Program-made: the position numbers and the translations under genes
Notes under the pieces: model-generated
Told to the model about the DNA's origin: nothing
Databases searched by the model: none
Seen by the model: only the letters and a program-made list of their open reading frames with translations
Shown here: positions 16,088 through 24,265 of the stretch, one piece after another
Position numbering within the stretch: the stretch's first letter is position 1
How the letters are laid out: every line of letters begins with the position of its first letter
Origin: Bacteroidales bacterium
Lineage (GTDB): Bacteria; Bacteroidota; Bacteroidia; Bacteroidales; UBA932
NCBI GenBank assembly: GCA_017458145.1
Contig: JAFTGA010000015.1
Coordinates: forward strand, 62,001 to 126,000
Reading direction: 5' to 3'
DNA: 64,000 nt

Positions 16088-17062
16088 ATGAAACGGAGCA
16101 CGACACTTTTCCTGCTGGTCCTTTCCCTGGCACTGGCATCCTGTGGCACCTCTGCTCAGCTTTCACAGCAGCGGTTCCAGGACGGCATCTATCTGAAACC
16201 CGGCGCTGAGCCCGAGCCCGTCCGCCTCTATACACAAGAAGATTTCGAAGCGATGGCTGCCGCGAACATCGCCCGCAAGCAGGGCCGCGACACGCTCGTC
16301 GTCATCCTTGAAGATCCGTGGGACTACGGCTGGCGCTACCCGTATTATTCCTGGGCGCCGTGGGCCTGGGGCGGCCTGGGCTTCGGCGTTTACTACTGGG
16401 ACCGCTGGCGCTTCGGCCGCTGGTATGATCCCTGGTTCTACGACCCTTGGTACGGCCCGCGCTATGCCGGCTGGTACGATCCGTGGTACTATGATCCCTG
16501 GTACGGTCCGCGGTATGGCTATTACGGCTGGGGCCACCGTTACGGCTGGTACGACCATCCGGGCTATCCGGGCGGATACTGGGGCGGCCGTTACCGCGGC
16601 AACGTAGTTTACACGCCGCGCTCCGCCACGCAGTCCGGCGGGCCGCGCACCATGCACCCGGGCAGCGGATACAACTACCGCTACGGCACGGCCGGTTCCG
16701 CCGGCGGCTCTGCGATCGGCGGCCGCACCTCCGTCCGCCGCAGCGTTTCCGGCACCGGGAGCGGCGCTTATTCCGGCTCATCTTCCTCCTCGACGACACG
16801 CAGCCGTTCCGCCGGGTACAACCCGCAGCGCGGTTACGGCAGCAGCCGGTCCGTTTCCGGCACGCGTGCCGAGACGCAGCGCTCTTCGGGCAACGCTACC
16901 TATAGCAATCCCACCTACGGCAGCTCCGGCGCTTCCCGCAGCGGCGGCTACAGTGGCGGCGGTTACAGCGGGGGTGGCTACAGCGGCGGCGGCTTCGGCG
17001 GAGCGGGCGGCTCCTCCCACAGCGGGGGCGGCGGCTCCCGCAGCGGCGGCGGACGCCGGTAA
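16088..17062 (+). CDS. Tyr/Trp/Gly-rich lipoprotein with YDPW repeats
   Basis: The 324-residue product has a lipoprotein signal (LALASC, modified Cys at position 19), so it should be exported and lipidated. Residues about 75-175 are dominated by aromatic repeats. Two near-identical units contain WYDPW, YDPWYGPRY and a Gly/Ala turn. The C-terminal half is a low-complexity Ser/Gly/Arg region ending in SGGGYSGGGYSGGG units. Similar aromatic-repeat, Gly-rich lipoproteins occur in Bacteroidetes, but no function is established. It is divergent from proS. Confidence 0.8.
   Translation: MKRSTTLFLLVLSLALASCGTSAQLSQQRFQDGIYLKPGAEPEPVRLYTQEDFEAMAAANIARKQGRDTLVVILEDPWDYGWRYPYYSWAPWAWGGLGFGVYYWDRWRFGRWYDPWFYDPWYGPRYAGWYDPWYYDPWYGPRYGYYGWGHRYGWYDHPGYPGGYWGGRYRGNVVYTPRSATQSGGPRTMHPGSGYNYRYGTAGSAGGSAIGGRTSVRRSVSGTGSGAYSGSSSSSTTRSRSAGYNPQRGYGSSRSVSGTRAETQRSSGNATYSNPTYGSSGASRSGGYSGGGYSGGGYSGGGFGGAGGSSHSGGGGSRSGGGRR
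16427..16520 (+). repeat. Tandem repeat coding for YDPW units
   Basis: Two units of about 48 bp encode WYDPW(F/Y)YDPWYGPRY, followed by a short Gly spacer. They differ at a few third positions, which indicates an old in-frame duplication kept under selection at the protein level. Confidence 0.65.
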
Positions 17063-17097
17063 AACGGCCGGTGTCGGCTGCCATTCCGATCCCACCT

Positions 17098-17125
17098 GGT
17101 CATTCCGGGCCTGCCCCGGAACCTG
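17098..17125 (+). repeat. Interspersed palindromic repeat, copy 2
   Basis: The element reads GTCATTCCGGGC then CTGCCCCGGAACC. It sits in the 80-bp gap between the lipoprotein gene and the outer-membrane protein gene, about 20 nt before the latter's ATG. It is therefore in the likely 5' leader, where its hairpin could affect expression. Confidence 0.7.
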
Positions 17126-17142
17126 TTCAACCTGAAACAAAG

Positions 17143-18864
17143 ATGAAAATGAAAAAGATATACATCGCAGCGGCCCTCCTGCTGGCCGCATCGGCCGGCG
17201 CAGGGGCGCAGAACCTCTACGACGCGATCACCTTCAGCCAGAACCACTACTCCGGCACGGCCCGGAGCATGGCGATGGGCAATGCCGTCACCGCCCTGGG
17301 CGGCGACATCGGGTCCATCGTCATCAACCCGGCCGGATCGGCCGTGGCAAGATACGGCCAGTTCGTGGTCACGCCGGGCTTGACGATTTCCTCCGTCAAT
17401 TCCTCCTATTCCCCGGAAGGGGAGACCGCCTATGGTGTCGGCAACCGGCTGAACCATACGCGGGTGAACCTGCCCAGCATCGGCGTCTCCTTCAAATTTG
17501 AAACCGGCCGCCGCAGCGGCGTGAAGTCCTTTTCCTTTGCCATCCTGTCCACGCAGACCAATTCCTACAATTCCGAATCGGAAGGTTTCGGCACCAACCG
17601 GCAGACCTCCAAGATTGCGGAGTTCGCGGATGCGGCCTACGGGATCCCCGAGAGCTCGATGGCGGGATATAACTCTTTCAACACCAGCAGCGTCTCCTGG
17701 GATATCCTCTCGGCTTACAACGGCGGGATGTTCGGGCCCTACGGCCAGGACGGCGTGTATGCCGGCGTGACGGAGACGATCGCCGACGACGGGTCCTACC
17801 ACTATGTCCCCGGCGCCCTGACGCAGACGTCCATCCTGTCCAAGCGCGGCAGCAAGAACGACCTGCTGATCAACATGGGTCTCAATATCTCCGACCGGGT
17901 GTACGTGGGCTTCAACGTCGGCCTGCCCAACGGCCGTTACCGCTATGCCGAGTCTTTCTATGAGGCGGCGGCCGATCCCGGCCAGTTCCCCATCATCTTC
18001 CAGGAAGACAAGGCGGAGTATCTGACCTATTTCAACAAGGGCACCTCCAACTACCAGTATACGGCAGACATCGGCGGCATCTATGCCAAACTCGGCGTGA
18101 TCGTGCGTCCGCTGGACGGCCTGCGCCTTGGCGCATCGTTCCAGACGCCGACTGCCCTGACCATCTCCGAGAGCTGGCAATATTCCGCCGCCACGGTGTT
18201 CAGCGACACCCGCTACAACGACAGCGTGACCTCTCCGGTCGGGGAGTATTCCTATACGCTCCGCTCGCCGTACCGCGCTTCCTTCGGCGCCGCCTATGCC
18301 TTCGGGTACAGGGGCTTGCTCAGCGTGGACTATGAACTGGCTGACTACAGCGTGATGCGCTTCGACGAACTGCGCCGCAACCGCATGAACGGCAACGGTT
18401 TCGAGGTGCAGAACTGGCTGAACCGCAATTTCGCCGGCGTGTCGCATGCCGTGCGCGTGGGCGGCGAGCTCAAATTGACCCCCGAATGGGCCCTGCGTGC
18501 CGGTTACACGCTGACCACCTCTCCGGAGCGCTGGTGGACCGACAGCGACGGGCGCGTGGTCAATGCCAATACCGCCCAGGCCGACGCCGACATCTATTTC
18601 AACCGGATCAAGAATCTCGTGACGCCGCACTACTACAACGACAAGACGCAGAGCTTCTCGCTGGGCTTCGGCTATTCCTCGCCCGGTTCCTTCTTTGCGG
18701 ATGCGGTCGTGCGCTGCACCTCCTATCCGGCTGCGACCTTCTCTCCCTACTATGATTACGACAGCTACGACAGGTCCGGCAACTTGCTCAGCGTCCCGGC
18801 TCCGCGCATTCTCAACGAACGCCGCCTCTGGAACGTGGCGGTGACCTTCGGCTGGCGGTTCTAA
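17143..18864 (+). CDS. Outer-membrane protein of the FadL/OMPP1-like (PorV-type) family
   Basis: The 573-residue product has a signal peptide ending at GAGAQ (about residue 22). The conserved N-terminal motif SMAMGNAVTALGGD, followed by INPAG, is typical of FadL/OMPP1/PorV-like barrels in Bacteroidetes. Many alternating beta-strands follow, and the protein ends RLWNVAVTFGWRF with a C-terminal Phe, the usual Bam recognition feature. The ATG at 17143 (MKMKKIY) fits the signal peptide better than the upstream in-frame ATG at 17071, which would run through repeat copy 2. Likely a channel for hydrophobic solutes; substrate unknown. Confidence 0.87.
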   Translation: MKMKKIYIAAALLLAASAGAGAQNLYDAITFSQNHYSGTARSMAMGNAVTALGGDIGSIVINPAGSAVARYGQFVVTPGLTISSVNSSYSPEGETAYGVGNRLNHTRVNLPSIGVSFKFETGRRSGVKSFSFAILSTQTNSYNSESEGFGTNRQTSKIAEFADAAYGIPESSMAGYNSFNTSSVSWDILSAYNGGMFGPYGQDGVYAGVTETIADDGSYHYVPGALTQTSILSKRGSKNDLLINMGLNISDRVYVGFNVGLPNGRYRYAESFYEAAADPGQFPIIFQEDKAEYLTYFNKGTSNYQYTADIGGIYAKLGVIVRPLDGLRLGASFQTPTALTISESWQYSAATVFSDTRYNDSVTSPVGEYSYTLRSPYRASFGAAYAFGYRGLLSVDYELADYSVMRFDELRRNRMNGNGFEVQNWLNRNFAGVSHAVRVGGELKLTPEWALRAGYTLTTSPERWWTDSDGRVVNANTAQADADIYFNRIKNLVTPHYYNDKTQSFSLGFGYSSPGSFFADAVVRCTSYPAATFSPYYDYDSYDRSGNLLSVPAPRILNERRLWNVAVTFGWRF

Positions 18865-18874
18865 TTGACTGAAT

Positions 18875-19867
18875 ATGGAATTGACGGCAAAACAACTCGC
18901 GGAGGTCCTGGGCGGGACCGTGGAAGGAAATCCGGAAGTCAAGGTGACTTCCTTTGCGAAGATCGAACATGGCAAGCCCGGCCAGCTCTGCTTCTTCGCC
19001 AACCCCAAATACGAACAATACGTCTACACCAGCAGGGCCTCGGTCCTGCTGGTGAACCGTGATTTCCAGCCGAAGGAGCCCGTGGCGCCGACGCTGGTGC
19101 GCGTGGAGAACGCGTACAATGCCCTGGCCGACCTGCTCAAGTATATGTCCGAGCAGAAGAAAAAATACCGCCGCAGGCGGAGTCTCCGATCACGCATCGC
19201 ATGGAGCGCCAAGCTCGGCAAGCGCGTGAATGTGGGGGATTTCGTGACCATCGGCAAGGACTGTTCGATCGGAGACTGCACGGTGATCCACGACAACGTC
19301 ACGATCGGGGCCGGGACGAAGATCGGCTCCTATTGCATCATCTATCCCGGCGTGCACATTTTCCCGGGGATGGTGATCGGTGACCGCGTGATCCTGCATG
19401 CGGGCTGTATCATCGGGGACGACGGCTTCGGCAACGCCCCGCAGCCGGACGGTACTTGGCGCAAGATCGAGCACCTGGGCAACGTGGTGATCGGCAACGA
19501 CGTGGAGATCGGCTCCAATACTACGGTCGACCGGGCTCCGATGGAGTCCACCATTATCGCGGACGGGGTGCGCATCGACAACCTGTGCCAGATTGCGCAC
19601 AATGTCGTCGTGGGCAAGAATACCGTGATGGCGGCGCAGGTCGGCATTGCCGGGTCCACGCAGATCGGCGAGAGCTGCATCCTTGCCGGGCAGGTGGGCA
19701 TCGTCGGCCACATCAAGATCGCGGACCATACGACGATCGGCGCCCAGGCCGGGGTGATCGGGAATATCCGCAAGCCCGGGGAGGTCTGGATGGGCAGCCC
19801 CCTCCTGCCTCACCGCACGTATCTGAAGGCCTATGCCAAGTTCAAGAAGGCGGGGGAAGAAGATTAA
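18875..19867 (+). CDS. lpxD: UDP-3-O-(3-hydroxyacyl)glucosamine N-acyltransferase
   Basis: The 330-residue enzyme adds the amide-linked hydroxyacyl chain in lipid A synthesis. An N-terminal uridine-binding domain (1-110, with LCFFANPKYEQY) is followed by hexapeptide repeats forming a left-handed beta-helix. The catalytic-histidine region ILHAGCIIGDDGFG and IAHNVVVGKN are present. The C-terminus is helical. Length is normal. It begins 10 nt after the outer-membrane protein gene and leads into lpxC-lpxA. Confidence 0.96.
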   Translation: MELTAKQLAEVLGGTVEGNPEVKVTSFAKIEHGKPGQLCFFANPKYEQYVYTSRASVLLVNRDFQPKEPVAPTLVRVENAYNALADLLKYMSEQKKKYRRRRSLRSRIAWSAKLGKRVNVGDFVTIGKDCSIGDCTVIHDNVTIGAGTKIGSYCIIYPGVHIFPGMVIGDRVILHAGCIIGDDGFGNAPQPDGTWRKIEHLGNVVIGNDVEIGSNTTVDRAPMESTIIADGVRIDNLCQIAHNVVVGKNTVMAAQVGIAGSTQIGESCILAGQVGIVGHIKIADHTTIGAQAGVIGNIRKPGEVWMGSPLLPHRTYLKAYAKFKKAGEED

Positions 19868-19878
19868 AATATTATTTG

Positions 19879-19886
19879 TATCTTTG
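19879..19886 (+). promoter_or_regulatory. -7 promoter box of lpxC
   Basis: TATCTTTG lies between lpxD and lpxC. The predicted start is about 19890, a 5-nt leader before ATG 19895. It would allow lpxC-lpxA to be transcribed separately from lpxD. Confidence 0.6.
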
Positions 19887-19894
19887 CCGCCCGA

Positions 19895-20794
19895 ATGAAC
19901 CAACAGACCTTAATCACAGCATATAAGTTTGAAGGCCGCGGCCTCCACACGGGCAAATACGCCCATATGACCTTGAAGCCGGCCCCGGCCGGATATGGCA
20001 TCCGTTTCATCCGTACGGACCTGGGGATCGAGATTCCGGCACTGGCGTCGAAAGTGACGCGTACCGACCGCAGCACTACCATTTCCGAAGGGGGAGCCAA
20101 CGTCATCACCATCGAGCATCTGATGTCCGCCCTGACGGGCCTGGGCGTGGATAACGCCTGCATCGAGATCAACAATGAGGAAGTCCCGATCCTGGACGGC
20201 AGCGCCCTGCGCTATGTCCGGGCCATCGCTCCGGACGGCCTGCAGGACCAGGACGAGGAGCGCCAGCTGGTCGAATTCAGCGAGCCCTTCGAGGTGAAGG
20301 ACGAGAAGACGGGGTCCTGGGTGCGCGTGGAGCCGTCCGACCGGATGTCCTTCGAGGCTACATCGGATTTCAATTCCCACGTGCTCGGCGTGCAGTCCGC
20401 CCGCTGGAACGGCGGCAACAACTACGTGGCGAAGATCGCTCCCTGCCGTACCTTTGTCTTCTTCCACGAACTGGAGTTCCTGGCGGCCCGCGGGCTTGTC
20501 AAGGGCGGTGACGTGGACAACGCCATCGTCATCGTGGAGCGTCCGGTTTCCACGGAGCAGATCGACAATATGTGCAAGCTGTTCGGGATGCCGCATCTGT
20601 CCGTGACCGGACAGGGCTACCTGAGCAATATCCAACTTCATTTCCCTGACGAGTGCGGCCGGCACAAGCTCCTGGACCTGATCGGGGACATGCGCCTGAT
20701 GGGCGGATTCCCGAAAGCGAGGATCACGGCCTACAAACCGGGCCACTCCATCAACAGCCTTGCCGCGCGTACAGCCCTCAGTAAAATCAAATAA
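19895..20794 (+). CDS. lpxC: UDP-3-O-acyl-N-acetylglucosamine deacetylase, LpxC only
   Basis: The 299-residue zinc deacetylase catalyses the committed step of lipid A synthesis. Visible are the N-terminal GRGLHTGKYAHMTLKPAPAG, the zinc/catalytic TIEHLMSALTGLG, the substrate loop CRTFVFFHELEFL, and GRHKLLDLIGD with the second zinc His and Asp. The frame stops at a TAA two bases before the lpxA ATG. In most Bacteroidetes LpxC is fused to FabZ (about 460 residues). Here no FabZ sequence follows, so this is a monofunctional enzyme and fabZ must lie elsewhere. Confidence 0.96.
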   Translation: MNQQTLITAYKFEGRGLHTGKYAHMTLKPAPAGYGIRFIRTDLGIEIPALASKVTRTDRSTTISEGGANVITIEHLMSALTGLGVDNACIEINNEEVPILDGSALRYVRAIAPDGLQDQDEERQLVEFSEPFEVKDEKTGSWVRVEPSDRMSFEATSDFNSHVLGVQSARWNGGNNYVAKIAPCRTFVFFHELEFLAARGLVKGGDVDNAIVIVERPVSTEQIDNMCKLFGMPHLSVTGQGYLSNIQLHFPDECGRHKLLDLIGDMRLMGGFPKARITAYKPGHSINSLAARTALSKIK

Positions 20795-20796
20795 CT

Positions 20797-21609
20797 ATGG
20801 TGAATATTCATCCCCTGGCTACGGTCAGCCCCCATGCCAAACTTGGCGAGAACGTCGAAGTCGGCCCTTATGCATTCATTGACGACAAGGTCGAGATCGG
20901 CGACAACTGCAAGATCTATCCCCACGCCACCATCTTTCCGTATGTGAAGATGGGATCCGGCTGCCAGGTGTTCCCCGGCGCCGTGATCGGCGCCATCCCC
21001 CAGGACCTCAAGTTCAGCGGCGAGGTCACTTATGTGGAAATCGGGGACCGTGTGACCATCCGTGAGTGCGCGACCATCAACCGCGGCACCAAGGCCAGCG
21101 GCAAGGGTGTCACCCGCGTGGGCAACGATACGCTGATCATGTCGTATGTGCATATCGCGCACGATTGCCGCGTCGGCAACCACTGCATCCTGGTCAGTTA
21201 TGTCGGTATCGCGGGCGAGACGGACGTGGACGACTGGGCCATCATCGGCGGCAATGCGGCGGTGCACCAGTTCTCCCACATCGGCACCCACGCGATGGTG
21301 GGCGGCTGCACGGCCGTCAACAAGGACGTCCCGCCGTACTCCATCTGCGGACGCACGCCGATCTGCTATGCCGGCATCAACATCGTCGGTCTGCGCCGCA
21401 GGGGCTTCGAGTCGGACGTGATCCGCAATATCAAAGACATCTACGACACGATCTATTATCAGGGCTACAATATCTCCGACGGCTGCGCCAAGGTGGAGGC
21501 CGGTTTCCCGCAGTCGGTGGAGCGCGACACGATCCTGGCGTTTATCCGGGGTTCCCAGCGCGGCATCGTCCGTGCGATGGAAGTAGGAGTGAAAGGCGCC
21601 ATCGAATAG
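20797..21609 (+). CDS. lpxA: UDP-N-acetylglucosamine O-acyltransferase
   Basis: The 270-residue hexapeptide-repeat enzyme performs the first acylation of UDP-GlcNAc in lipid A synthesis. The repeats run from about residue 5 to 180 and include IPQDLKFSGE, RECATINRGT and SYVHIAHDCRVGNHC (catalytic His region). A helical C-terminal domain follows. It is 2 nt downstream of lpxC. Its TAG stop overlaps the GTG start of the next gene (TAGTG). Confidence 0.97.
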   Translation: MVNIHPLATVSPHAKLGENVEVGPYAFIDDKVEIGDNCKIYPHATIFPYVKMGSGCQVFPGAVIGAIPQDLKFSGEVTYVEIGDRVTIRECATINRGTKASGKGVTRVGNDTLIMSYVHIAHDCRVGNHCILVSYVGIAGETDVDDWAIIGGNAAVHQFSHIGTHAMVGGCTAVNKDVPPYSICGRTPICYAGINIVGLRRRGFESDVIRNIKDIYDTIYYQGYNISDGCAKVEAGFPQSVERDTILAFIRGSQRGIVRAMEVGVKGAIE

Positions 21610-22208
21610 TGGTCCCGGTCCTGACGATCGCATACTTCCCTCCGGTAGAATACTTTGCGCTGCTCGCAAAGTATTCTTCGGTTTATGTTGAGGCGTGCGA
21701 AAATTACCAGAAGCAGTCTTACCGGAACCGCTGCCGCATCTATGCGGAGAACGGGGTGCAGAATCTGAATTTTCCGGTCCGTCACCGCGACGGGACCTTC
21801 AACCTGCCCATCCGGGAGATCGAGGTGGATTATTCCACTCCCTGGGTGGCCAAGACGGAGCGCTGCATCGAGACGGCCTATCGCTCATCCGCTTTTTTTG
21901 AATACTATCGGGACGAACTGTTCGCGATCCTGGATTCGCAGCCGCGGACGCTCTGGGAGCTGGATATGCAGATTATCCGCTTCTTTGTGGCCAGGACCGG
22001 CCTGAAGACGGAACTCGTGCCCACGGAGCGATTTGCGGACGCGCATGTGGACATCCATCCGAAAAGGCCGAACGCAATCCTCCGGGAGGAGGGATTGGAA
22101 CGGCCTTATTATCAAGTATTTTCCGAACGTTTCGGGTTCATCCCGAACTTGTCCGTGATGGACCTGCTCTTCAACGAGGGTCCCGCGTCGTTGGATTATC
22201 TCCGTTAG
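21609..22208 (+). CDS. WbqC-like family protein, GTG start
   Basis: The 199-residue product begins LTIAYFPPVEYFALLAKYSSVYVE, the hallmark of the WbqC-like family. The motifs ENYQKQSYRNRCRIYA, IDILEIDY-like DYSTPWVAKTERCIETAYR and YYQVFSERFGF also fit. The only start consistent with the conserved N-terminus is GTG 21609-21611, which shares its first base with the lpxA stop. Members of this family occur near polysaccharide genes, but the biochemical activity is not established. The 3' end overlaps the convergent lipoprotein gene by 4 nt. Confidence 0.85.
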   Translation: MVPVLTIAYFPPVEYFALLAKYSSVYVEACENYQKQSYRNRCRIYAENGVQNLNFPVRHRDGTFNLPIREIEVDYSTPWVAKTERCIETAYRSSAFFEYYRDELFAILDSQPRTLWELDMQIIRFFVARTGLKTELVPTERFADAHVDIHPKRPNAILREEGLERPYYQVFSERFGFIPNLSVMDLLFNEGPASLDYLR

Positions 22209-22612
22209 TTGTTCTGCCCTTGCGTCTGTTCCCGGGTCTGCTGATTCCAGGTGAACAGTGCAACCATCTCGCGGGTCTTCTCGCCGGACATCACGCCGAC
22301 CAGCTGGATGGAGTCGTCCTCTTCCTTGATATAGGAGAACATCAGGGCGTCATCCAGAGTCTGCGCGCCTTCGCTGAAGAACTTCACGGCCTGGGTGAGG
22401 GCGTCATAATAGAGGCCATGGTAGGATGAAGTCGTGCTCTCGTTGATGTAATGGGTTTTGAGGTAGTCCATGACGGCTTCGGCATCGTCTTCGTCGGCGA
22501 GGTTGACATATCCTTCGTAGGAGAAGATGTAATTCTGCTCCTTGTCCAGCTTGCAGGAGGACACGCACACGACAGCGAGCAGTGCTGCCAGCAGGGTAAG
22601 AATTTTACGCAT
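22205..22612 (-). CDS. Small lipoprotein of unknown function
   Basis: The 135-residue product has a lipoprotein signal peptide with lipobox VSSC (Cys 20). The mature part is mostly acidic and helical, with no motif I recognise, and ends in a Gln/Asn-rich tail. The promoter box at 22629-22636 lies 13 nt upstream of the ATG once the -7 spacing is applied. It is monocistronic and divergent from rimP. Confidence 0.75.
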   Translation of the reverse strand: MRKILTLLAALLAVVCVSSCKLDKEQNYIFSYEGYVNLADEDDAEAVMDYLKTHYINESTTSSYHGLYYDALTQAVKFFSEGAQTLDDALMFSYIKEEDDSIQLVGVMSGEKTREMVALFTWNQQTREQTQGQNN

Positions 22613-22628
22613 AAACCAATCGTTTTGG

Positions 22629-22655
22629 CAAAATTACAAAAAATTCTTATATTTG
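22629..22655. promoter_or_regulatory. Divergent -7 boxes for the small lipoprotein (minus) and rimP-nusA-infB (plus)
   Basis: CAAAATTA at 22629-22636 is TAATTTTG on the minus strand. TATATTTG lies at 22648-22655 on the plus strand, 11 bp away. The plus-strand transcript should begin at about 22659. An in-frame GTG at 22661 would then be nearly leaderless, while the ATG of rimP at 22706 has a 47-nt leader. Confidence 0.65.
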
Positions 22656-22705
22656 CAGCCGTGAAAGAGACAGAAGGCCCGGATGAGGTCTTCTTTTTTA
22701 ATATC

Positions 22706-22978
22706 ATGGACAGGACAGAATTCGAAAAAGTGGTGGAGAAGGCCGTCGCGGAGCGCGGCTGCTCCCTGGTGGACATCTCGTTCAACGACGATGACAATGT
22801 GTTCGAGGTCACGATCGACAAGGCGGACGCCGACGTCGATCTGGCCGACTGCGAATTTGTGCACAGGGCCGTACTGGCTGCTTTTGACCGCAATGTCGAG
22901 GACTATGCCCTGACTGTCGGTTCTGTGGGGATCGACGCCGCGGAAGCGGACGAAATGCTGAAAACAATCAACGAATAG
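22706..22978 (+). CDS. rimP: RimP-like ribosome maturation factor, N-terminal domain only
   Basis: The 90-residue product matches the RimP N-terminal alpha/beta domain: RGCSLVDISFNDDDNVFEVTIDK, then DLADCEFVHRAV and YALTVGSVGID. Standard RimP is about 150 residues with a C-terminal SH3-like domain, and that domain is absent. Position just before nusA and infB is the classical rimP location and supports the call. ATG 22706 is used; an in-frame GTG at 22661 would add 15 residues. RimP assists 30S subunit maturation; whether a single-domain form suffices is unknown. Confidence 0.8.
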   Translation: MDRTEFEKVVEKAVAERGCSLVDISFNDDDNVFEVTIDKADADVDLADCEFVHRAVLAAFDRNVEDYALTVGSVGIDAAEADEMLKTINE

Positions 22979-22988
22979 ACCCTTTATA

Positions 22989-24260
22989 ATGGAAAAGAAA
23001 GAAAAAGTAATTACGCTCATCGACGCCTTCAAGGACTTCAAGGAGGAGAAGAACATCGACCGTCCTGTGATGATGCAGGTCCTCAAAGACGTCTTCCTGA
23101 CCCAGATCGCCAAGACCTACGGCTCTTCGGACAACTTTGACGTGATCGTCAACGTGGACAAGGGTACCTGCGAGATCTACCAGAACTTCGACGTGGTGGA
23201 GGAAGTGGAGAATCCGTATGCCGAGATCACCCTCGAGGGCATCCGGGAAGACGGCGGCGACGCCGACGATTACGAAATCGGCGACCAGTACACCAAGACC
23301 CTGCCGCTCGCCGCATTCGGCCGCCGCGGGATCCTGAACATCCGCCAGAACCTCCAGGGCCGCATCATGGACATCGAGAAGGCCAATGTCTTCAAGAAGT
23401 ATTCCGAGAAGGTGGGCGAGCTTTTCTATGGCGAAGTCTATCAGACCTGGTCCAAGGAGGTCCTGATCCTGGACGAGGACGGCAACGAACTGCACATCCC
23501 CAAGAGCGAGCAGATCCCGGGCGAGCGTTTCAAGAAGAGCGACTCCGTCCGCGCCGTCATCAAGAGCGTGGAGATGAAGAACAATACCACGCCCTACATC
23601 ACCTTGAGCCGCGTCTCCAACGAGTTCCTGGAGCGCCTCTTCGAGCAGGAGGTGCCTGAGATCGCCGACGGCCTGATCACCGTCAAGAAGGTGGTCCGCG
23701 TGCCGGGTGAGCGTGCCAAGGTGGCCGTCGAGTCCTACGATGACCGGATTGACCCGATCGGCGCCTGCATCGGCGTGAAGGGCGGCCGCATCATGGGCAT
23801 CGTCCGTGAGCTGCGCAATGAGAACATCGACGTGATCCAGTGGTCGCAGAATCCGAAGCTGATGATCCAGCGCGCCCTCAATCCCGCCGTGGTCTCCTAT
23901 ATCGAGATGGGCGAGAACGCTGACGACAAGGTGAAAGTGTTCATGCAGCCGGACCAGGTCAGCAAGGGTATCGGCCGCCACGGTGTCAACATTCAGCTGG
24001 CCGGCATGCTTGTCGACCGGGAGATCGAGGTGTACCGCGAACTCCCGAAGGGCGAGAGCAGCGAGGAGGAGGACGTGCTCCTGAGCGAGTTCTCCGACGT
24101 GATCGACCAGTGGATCATCGACCGTCTCGAGTCCATCGGCTGCGATACGGCCAAGGGCGTGCTGGCGCTTTCCCCGGAGGATATCGCCAAGCGTGCCGAC
24201 CTTGAGGACGAGACCGTAGAGGAAGTCCGTAATATCCTGAAAGCAGAATTCGAAGACTAG
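22989..24260 (+). CDS. nusA: Transcription termination/antitermination factor NusA
   Basis: The 423-residue protein has the N-terminal RNA-polymerase-binding domain (1-130), an S1 domain (about 135-200), and two KH domains. The KH region includes [29 protein letters not shown] and [13 protein letters not shown]. It ends with a short helical tail and lacks the long acidic repeats of E. coli NusA, as is usual in Bacteroidetes. It sits in the rimP-nusA-infB operon with a 10-nt gap upstream and 5 nt to infB. Confidence 0.97.
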   Translation: MEKKEKVITLIDAFKDFKEEKNIDRPVMMQVLKDVFLTQIAKTYGSSDNFDVIVNVDKGTCEIYQNFDVVEEVENPYAEITLEGIREDGGDADDYEIGDQYTKTLPLAAFGRRGILNIRQNLQGRIMDIEKANVFKKYSEKVGELFYGEVYQTWSKEVLILDEDGNELHIPKSEQIPGERFKKSDSVRAVIKSVEMKNNTTPYITLSRVSNEFLERLFEQEVPEIADGLITVKKVVRVPGERAKVAVESYDDRIDPIGACIGVKGGRIMGIVRELRNENIDVIQWSQNPKLMIQRALNPAVVSYIEMGENADDKVKVFMQPDQVSKGIGRHGVNIQLAGMLVDREIEVYRELPKGESSEEEDVLLSEFSDVIDQWIIDRLESIGCDTAKGVLALSPEDIAKRADLEDETVEEVRNILKAEFED

Positions 24261-24265
24261 ACAGA

